In this document: positions 58,981-64,000 of the stretch, piece after piece
Numbering within the stretch: position 1 is the first letter of the stretch
How the letters are laid out: each line of letters starts with the position of its first letter
DNA from: Mantamonas sphyraenae
Taxonomy: Eukaryota > CRuMs > Mantamonadidae
DNA: 64,000 bases
Direction of reading: 5' to 3'
Assembly: GCA_026936335.1 (NCBI GenBank)
Contig: JAPMXV010000004.1
Location: forward strand, 338,515-402,514
Translations under genes and position numbers: made by a program
The notes under the pieces: model-generated
What the model was told of the DNA's origin: nothing
What the model saw: only the letters and a program-made list of their open reading frames with translations
The model's database searches: none

Positions 58981-59762
58981 TCATTGGTTGTCTTTGCGAC
59001 TCTCAAACAACACCAAATCAAGGAGGAACGTGGCGGAGAAAATCATGATGCGCTGCTCAAGGGTGGCGTCGCGTGGGAAGACCACCTCGAAGAGCTCTGC
59101 GGATTCAAAAAGTTCGGCCCAGCCCCAGATCTTTGCAATCTCCCCGGAATCGTTCCCGTTTTCATCGATGAGCATCATGGAGTAGCGGTGTTTGCAGCAA
59201 AACATGGGACCCGAACAGTCGCAGCAGGGACAGACGACAGAGAAGGACGGTTGACCGCCATCGGTTTGGATGGTGAAATTTGGATCCCACCAACTCCACT
59301 CCTTCATCACGGCGCCCACGGAGCGGTCAGAAGGGGTGGTGACCTCCATGTGGGTCATGTTCCAGCACAGACAGCTGCAATCCGTTGGGCGGTAGAGCCT
59401 CAGGGTGGGGTTGCCGGCCTGGTCAAAGACGGTGAAGGTGAGTTCGCGGTGGGACTGGCAGCACATGCGGTTGCAGCACTCGGAGTCTTCTTCGACATCA
59501 AAAAGCTTCTTGTTGTCTTTTGTTGAGACGACGTACTGTGGAGGGCGAGGGAGGGAGGGCGAGGGAGGGAGGGAGGGAGGAGTGAGGTTGAGTTTGCTAT
59601 TTGCAAAAATACCCGGACGCAAAAACTCGCGTTGAATAGGGAACGAGCACATGAACGCACCCGATTCTTAACCTCACACCCCGTGCAGGCTTCCAGAAGG
59701 CTTAGGTCCTGGCGAACGAACACGGATTCGAGCTGCATGAACACGTTGAAGGCTGGGAAGTT
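58981..59762 (-). CDS. Phospholipid scramblase (N-terminal exon unresolved)
   Basis: Exons 59673-59762 and 58981-59535 flank a 137-nt intron (donor GAG/GTTAAG, acceptor CCACAG). The product reads FNVFMQLESVFVRQDLSLLE, ACTGCE/YVVSTKDNKKLFDVEED, ECCNRMCCQSHRELTFTV, a Cys-rich pair (CSCLCW; CPCCDCSG), and ends with a hydrophobic IMIFSATFLLDLVLFE helix, the usual scramblase order. The acceptor at 59763-59764 (CCCAG) with a TGA just upstream shows that another exon lies further upstream. An ATG at 59906 (MSKSLNNDLE) is a candidate start, but its donor and phase could not be settled. Confidence 0.9.
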
Positions 59763-60019
59763 GCAGAGGTGTCAGGTGTCAGGGATTGTTTGCAGAAAAA
59801 GCGGGTTCTCAAGCGCGTATGAAGGGGGGCGTACATGGGGAAAGGGGGGCGGGGAAGGGACAGAGTGGAACCGACATTCCAGGTCGTTGTTCAGGGATTT
59901 GGACATGTTGACGTGGGTTCGAGAGGGCAGCGCAGCTTGAACCCACGTCAACCTCACGTGCGTGACGGAGGAGAGAGGGTGATGGGATTGGGGAGACGAA
60001 TTGGAGGTGAAGGGCTTCA
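59763..60019. other. Region between scramblase and subtelomeric gene
   Basis: 257 bp that should hold the 5' exon, intron and promoter of the scramblase gene and the 3' end of the subtelomeric gene. It contains a strong inverted repeat and a CACGTG box at 59955-59960. Confidence 0.5.
59907..59952. repeat. 14-bp perfect inverted repeat with 18-nt loop
   Basis: Arms GTTGACGTGGGTTC (59907-59920) and its exact complement (59939-59952). The stem can extend inward by three pairs including one G-T. Arm sequence contains TGACGTGG, a bZIP/CRE-like core. Confidence 0.9.
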
Positions 60020-63000
60020 TTAAAGGCGCTGGCGTTTGGAGGAGGAGGAGGAGGAGGAGGAGGAGGAGGCGGAGGAGGAGGAGGGGTCTTTGCGCTTGGG
60101 GAGGGTGAAGGAGGGGATGGGGTAGGCGTTGACTAGTGTATAGGTGGTGGGACGGGTGGTGATGTGAGGTGTGATGCGGTCGATGAGGATGTGGAGGAGG
60201 GTGTGCAGTGTGGCGTCGCTGGGTTTGGGGTTGTCAAGCCAGGCGATCTTGAGGGAGAGGGACGTGACGCCGCGGGTGAGAGTGACGCTGATGGCATGTT
60301 GCACCTGCTGGTAGGTGAGGTGTGGCCTGAGGAGGCGGACAAAGAAGGCCAGGTCGACAGGCGGCACGCCAACGTTGCCGAGCGCCAGAATGATGTGTCG
60401 CAGCAGGGACGGCAAGCTGCCGTTGTTGATCAGCTCACGCAGTGCATGGTGCTCGTGTGTGTGCTGGTTTCGAGGGTGCTTGGCTGCGCGTGCTTTCATG
60501 TGTGCCAGCAGCGTCTGGAACTCCCGCGCGGAGCAGCTGCCACGCTCGTCTGCGGTCGTGCACCAGCCGCTGCGCACTGACTCTGGATGCCACTTGTCCA
60601 CATTGGTGGTGGTGAGGTGGTGGTCGTAGTCGCATTGTGTCCAGTGTGGGTCGCTGTCGTTGTCAGCAGGGCGTCGTGCTTCCTGCAGCCGCAGCTGGGT
60701 CTGCTCGTACTCCTTCCAGCTGGTGGGATGGGGACTGTTGTCGAGAGTGTCCATCTCTGTCATGAGCAGGTGGAGGAGGACGTAGTTGGGGTCGCCGTGG
60801 TCGAGTGGTTCCTCCAGCCAGCACACCTTCAACCCAGCCTTTGTCACACCCATGGCCAGACCAGCGTCACGGATGGCATTGCTGCACGCATGTTGATCCA
60901 TGTTGCGGCCAAGAAGGGTGAGGCAGAAGGCCATGTCCCCCTGGGAGAGGGGAATGTTGCCCACAGCGAGCTGAGTCTGTCGGATCAGCGTGGCCATTGT
61001 GCCATGACAGACCACGACACGCGCCTGCAGGGCCATGAGGTCGGGGATGTCGTCGATGGGATGCTCGTTGGCCAGGGTGCGCATGTGCTTCAGCAGTGCC
61101 GTGTGCTCCTTCATGTTGCTGTGGCTGCGCTCGTTCCTGCGCCAGGTTGTCCAGCCACTGCACACAACGCCATCTGGCAGTCCATCCTCCACGACCATCA
61201 TCTCCTCCTCCTCTGTGGGCTTGGGCAGAACAAGCTTATGGATCCGGAGGGCGTTTACGGCGTGTGTGGTGGTGGGTCGGGTGGTGATGTGGGGTGTGAT
61301 GCGGTCGATGAGAGTGTGGAGGAGGGTGTGCAGTGTGGCGTCGCTGGGTTGGGGGTTGTCGAGCCAGGCGATTTTCAGGGAGAGGGAGGTGACGCCGCGG
61401 GTGAGGGTGGCGCTGATGGCATCTTTCACCTGCTGGTAGGTGAGGCGTGGTCTGAGGAGGCGGACAAAGAAGGCCAGGTCGACAGGCGGCACGCCAACGT
61501 TGCCGAGCGCCAGGATGATGTGTCGCACCAGGGACTGCTTCGTGCCGTTGTTAATCAGCTCACGCAGTGCCTGGTGCTCATGTGTGTGCTGGTGGCAAGG
61601 GTGCTTGGCTGCGCGTGCCTTCATGTGTGCCAGCAGCGTCCGGAACTCCCGTGCCGAGCAGCTGCCACGCTCGTCTGCGGATGTGCTCCAGCCACTGCGC
61701 ACAGACTCGGGATGCCACTCTTCCACATTGGTGGTGGTGAGGTGGTGGTCGTAGTCGCATTGTGTCCAGTGTGGGTCGCTGTTGTTGTCAGCCGGGCGTC
61801 GTGCTTTCTGCAGCCACAGCTGGGTCTGCTCGTACTCCTTCCAGCTGGTGGGATGGGGACTGTTGCCGAGAGTGTCCATCTCTGTCATGAGCAGGTGGAG
61901 GAGGGCGTAGTTGGTGTTTTCGTGGTCGTGTGGCTCCTCCAGCCAGCACACCTTCAACCCAGCCTTTGTCACACCCATGGCCAAACCAGCGCCATTGAGG
62001 GCACTGCTGCACTCAAGTTGATGCATGTCACGGCCGAGAAGGGTGAGGCAGAGGGCCATGTCGCCCTGGGAGAGAGGAATGTTGCCCAGAGCGAGCTGAA
62101 TCTGTCGGACCAGCGTGCGCAGGGTGCCATGGCAGACCACGACACGCGCCTGCAGGGTCATGAGGTCGGGGATGTCGTCAATCGGATGCTCGTTGGCCAG
62201 AGTGTGCATGTGGTTCAGCAGTGCCGTGTGCTCCTTCTTGTTGCTGTGGCTGCGCTCGTCACTGTGTCCCAGTTTCCACCCTTTCCGCACAACACCATCC
62301 GGCAACTTAGTCTTCTTGTTCTCGCCTGATTTCTTCCTTGCGCCGTTGTCTCCGTTCTTGCCCCTTCTTGCCCGTGTGCTCGACGTTCCTGTCTCTGTGC
62401 CACTGCCAGCCGTGACCCTGAGACTGCGCTGCCCATTGTCTTTCATCTTGTGTGGACCAGTACGGCGGCTGGTGTGGCCTCTGTGAAGTTGTGTGCGGCC
62501 TCTACTTGTGCGTCTCGGCTGCCAATCGTCCGAGTCCTCCTGCTCCATGCCGTCTGCGTCGTCGTCGCTGTCGTCTTGCGGCATGTACTCCTCATCCATG
62601 GCATCACCAGTGTCTGCATTGCTGAGTGTGCCCTGAGTTTCCAACTCGTCGTCCACGTGCTGCTGGGTTGCGTCGTTTGCCTCGCCGTCTTCTTCGTACG
62701 CCTCCATCCCTGAGCTGGTCATCCACTCTGAGTTGCTGGAGGTTGTTCGTGGTTCTCGGTGGCCAAAGTTGAGTACCATCAGGTCCTCCACGTCGCCGGT
62801 GTCATGTGTGTGTGCGTCCTGGTCTGCGTCGTCGTCGTCGCTGTCTCCAGTCTGCCGTGTGGCCTGGTGGGAGGACGACGACGATGTGGTGGTGGATGTG
62901 GTCCGTGTGATGCCGACAAACGCAGGGCTGATGCGTTTTGGGACGCGGTTGTGGTTTGTGGCGGTTTGAGCAGGCGGAGGGTGAAACGGAGTCTGAGCGG

Positions 63001-63211
63001 AGTGCACCTGGGCGGTTTGTCGCGGCTGAAGAGGCGGCGGAGGAGGGTAGGCCTTGTATGGGTGGCCCTGATGAGCATATGCGTGGTGTTGCTGGGGATG
63101 GGTGTTGACAGGGACCCAGATGATGGGTGGTTGTGGGTGCTGGTACGGGTTTTGTACGCCAGAAACGGGCAGCATGTTCGGAAACGGCTGGGCAGCCATG
63201 GGAGCGACCAT
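60020..63211 (-). CDS. Subtelomeric protein with four copies of an unfamiliar domain
   Basis: 1,063 residues from ATG 63211 with no visible intron. The N-terminal third is disordered (Pro/Gln-rich, then acidic, then basic GKNGDNGARKKSGENKK). Four tandem copies of a roughly 140-residue domain follow in the order A1-B1-A2-B2. A copies share ERSHSN.KEHTALL.HM, GNIPLSQGDMA and GLKVCWLEEP; B copies share SCSAREF.TLLAHM, GNVGVPPVDLAFFV and LKIAWLDNP. A and B also align with each other (GW, LL.HM, A..HP, R.I.LALGN, D.A, LL, A, LK..WL..P, LLH.L). The protein ends in a poly-Ser stretch and KRQRL, a possible nuclear signal. I recognise no known family. Transcription points away from the telomere. Confidence 0.85.
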   Translation of the reverse strand: MVAPMAAQPFPNMLPVSGVQNPYQHPQPPIIWVPVNTHPQQHHAYAHQGHPYKAYPPPPPLQPRQTAQVHSAQTPFHPPPAQTATNHNRVPKRISPAFVGITRTTSTTTSSSSSHQATRQTGDSDDDDADQDAHTHDTGDVEDLMVLNFGHREPRTTSSNSEWMTSSGMEAYEEDGEANDATQQHVDDELETQGTLSNADTGDAMDEEYMPQDDSDDDADGMEQEDSDDWQPRRTSRGRTQLHRGHTSRRTGPHKMKDNGQRSLRVTAGSGTETGTSSTRARRGKNGDNGARKKSGENKKTKLPDGVVRKGWKLGHSDERSHSNKKEHTALLNHMHTLANEHPIDDIPDLMTLQARVVVCHGTLRTLVRQIQLALGNIPLSQGDMALCLTLLGRDMHQLECSSALNGAGLAMGVTKAGLKVCWLEEPHDHENTNYALLHLLMTEMDTLGNSPHPTSWKEYEQTQLWLQKARRPADNNSDPHWTQCDYDHHLTTTNVEEWHPESVRSGWSTSADERGSCSAREFRTLLAHMKARAAKHPCHQHTHEHQALRELINNGTKQSLVRHIILALGNVGVPPVDLAFFVRLLRPRLTYQQVKDAISATLTRGVTSLSLKIAWLDNPQPSDATLHTLLHTLIDRITPHITTRPTTTHAVNALRIHKLVLPKPTEEEEMMVVEDGLPDGVVCSGWTTWRRNERSHSNMKEHTALLKHMRTLANEHPIDDIPDLMALQARVVVCHGTMATLIRQTQLAVGNIPLSQGDMAFCLTLLGRNMDQHACSNAIRDAGLAMGVTKAGLKVCWLEEPLDHGDPNYVLLHLLMTEMDTLDNSPHPTSWKEYEQTQLRLQEARRPADNDSDPHWTQCDYDHHLTTTNVDKWHPESVRSGWCTTADERGSCSAREFQTLLAHMKARAAKHPRNQHTHEHHALRELINNGSLPSLLRHIILALGNVGVPPVDLAFFVRLLRPHLTYQQVQHAISVTLTRGVTSLSLKIAWLDNPKPSDATLHTLLHILIDRITPHITTRPTTYTLVNAYPIPSFTLPKRKDPSSSSASSSSSSSSSSKRQRL
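60150..62305 (-). repeat. 1,125-bp tandem duplication (A-B domain pair)
   Basis: The A-B pair recurs at an exact offset of 1,125 bp (375 codons): A1 about 62305-61885, B1 about 61725-61265, A2 about 61180-60760, B2 about 60605-60150. The copies are highly similar but clearly diverged at many codons. Confidence 0.93.
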
Positions 63212-63864
63212 GTACGCGCAGCTGTGGGGAGACGGGGATGGGCATGGTGGGGTTGAAACGGTGAGCTGAAGGCGGAGTGGACGCCGTCAGGGCAGAAGCG
63301 GGATGAAGGGAGGCTGGAACGAGCAGAGAGGGAAAACGGAGGAGATTGGCAGACGGGAAAATTGGCAACGGGGAGGGCAGTGACAGGGGAGACGGGATCG
63401 GAGAAGAGCGGAGAAGGCAGCGGCGGTGGTGATGGGGAAGTGGAGATGCGGGGGAGGAGTGCGTGGAAGCGACGGAGGCATGGAGGAGGTAAGGAAGCGG
63501 GAGAAGCGGGCAGTCAGAAAACGGAGTGGAAGGCAGAACGCACGGTGGGTAGGTGTTGGGTGTGTGTTGTTGCTTCGGAGTTCTTGAGTATTCGTTGTCC
63601 ATGATGGTGGTGGAACTGGAGTGTATGTGGATTGAGTTGGACTGGTGGAGGGTGTGGTGGGTGTTGGTGATATTTTGGTTGAAGGCGGATGGGCAGTGCT
63701 GACTGCGCGGCGTTGCAGGACAACGGCCACTCACCAGCGACATTTCCACTCCCACCCATTGCCTACTGCCCCATGTCACCACCCAACTCAGCCACCACAC
63801 CAGCGAACACAAGCGCAACTCACATGATATAGACCAGACACATCAACATGAACAAGACTCAGAG
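63212..63864. other. Subtelomeric spacer
   Basis: 653 bp between the last gene and the telomere. It holds purine-rich blocks (GGAGA, GGGGA) and no credible coding exon; the open frames here are short and of random composition. It probably contains the promoter and leader of the subtelomeric gene. Confidence 0.6.
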
Positions 63865-63906
63865 TTAGGGTTAGGGTTAGGGTTAGGGTTAGGGTTAGGG
63901 TTAGGG

Positions 63907-63947
<41 letters not shown>

Positions 63948-64000
63948 GGTTAGGGTTAGGTTAGGGTTAGGGTTAGGGTTAGGGTTAGGGTTAGGGTTAG
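63865..64000 (+). repeat. Telomere, TTAGGG array
   Basis: About 22 TTAGGG units run to the end of the window, G-rich strand 5' to 3' outward as expected for a right chromosome end. Two variants interrupt it: TTTAGGG at 63925-63931 and TTAGG at 63956-63960. Confidence 0.99.

Noticed and set aside
59901-59955. tRNA gene (GGTTCGAG resembles a T-loop)
   Set aside because: No D-arm, anticodon arm or acceptor stem can be placed around it; it is one arm of a simple inverted repeat.
62802-63818. 338-codon minus-strand frame in the subtelomeric spacer
   Set aside because: It overlaps the N-terminus of the subtelomeric protein in another frame and has Ser/Pro/His-rich random composition.

Overview
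The window is the end of a chromosome from a free-living unicellular eukaryote. The last 136 bases are a TTAGGG telomere array. Genes carry short GT-AG introns (about 64-365 nt) and the protein set is eukaryotic: ubiquitin E1, HELLS/DDM1-type remodeller, Rpf2, SUCO-type SUN protein, scramblase, PXK-like pseudokinase and prenylated ubiquitin-fold protein. Together with a huge REJ/GPS surface protein this suggests an opisthokont-related (holozoan- or apusomonad-like) protist, but the lineage cannot be fixed from sequence alone. The DNA is GC-rich and very gene-dense: neighbouring coding regions are typically 9-200 bp apart and two overlap.

Layout. 1-1551 (-): MINDY-type deubiquitinase joined to PB1 and the start of a RING finger, running off the left edge. 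1555-2134 (-): small unknown gene. 2161-3378 (-): bacterial-type 3-oxoacyl-ACP synthase III. 3502-29929 (-): one giant gene (about 8,800 residues) for a secreted-then-anchored receptor: beta-propeller, Cys-rich block, many CSPG/cadherin-like repeats, four fibrinogen/LamG-like modules, Cys arrays, IPT, REJ-like, GAIN/GPS, EGF, seven-helix TRP/Flc-like bundle, acidic tail. 30131-33470 (+): UBA1. 33480-34321 (-): UBL3/MUB-like protein. 34462-36179 (+): TM-anchored PXK-like pseudokinase with WH2. 36332-37854 (+): RPF2. 37914-39142 (-): 3beta-HSD-family enzyme. 39166-41728 (-): HELLS/DDM1. 41821-43902 (-): SUCO-like SUN protein. 43820-46420 (-): R3H/G-patch protein. 46486-57247 (+): ankyrin/HEAT scaffold of about 3,540 residues. 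57296-58958 (-): seven-TM protein resembling gustatory-receptor-like families. 58981-59762+ (-): phospholipid scramblase. 60020-63211 (-): subtelomeric protein with four copies of an unfamiliar domain. 63212-63864: subtelomeric spacer. 63865-64000: telomere.

A recurring oddity is single-base gains or losses in short homopolymers that break otherwise well conserved reading frames (MINDY three times, giant gene five times, ANK/HEAT gene a compensating pair), plus one frame break in UBA1. The downstream frame always continues the same conserved domain, so these look like consensus errors of a long-read assembly rather than pseudogenes, though this cannot be proven here.

Functionally the window holds no operon-like pathway. 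Three genes concern ubiquitin or ubiquitin-like chemistry (E1, MINDY/PB1/RING, UBL3-like), two ribosome biogenesis or RNA processing (RPF2, R3H/G-patch), one heterochromatin (HELLS), and several membrane or surface biology.
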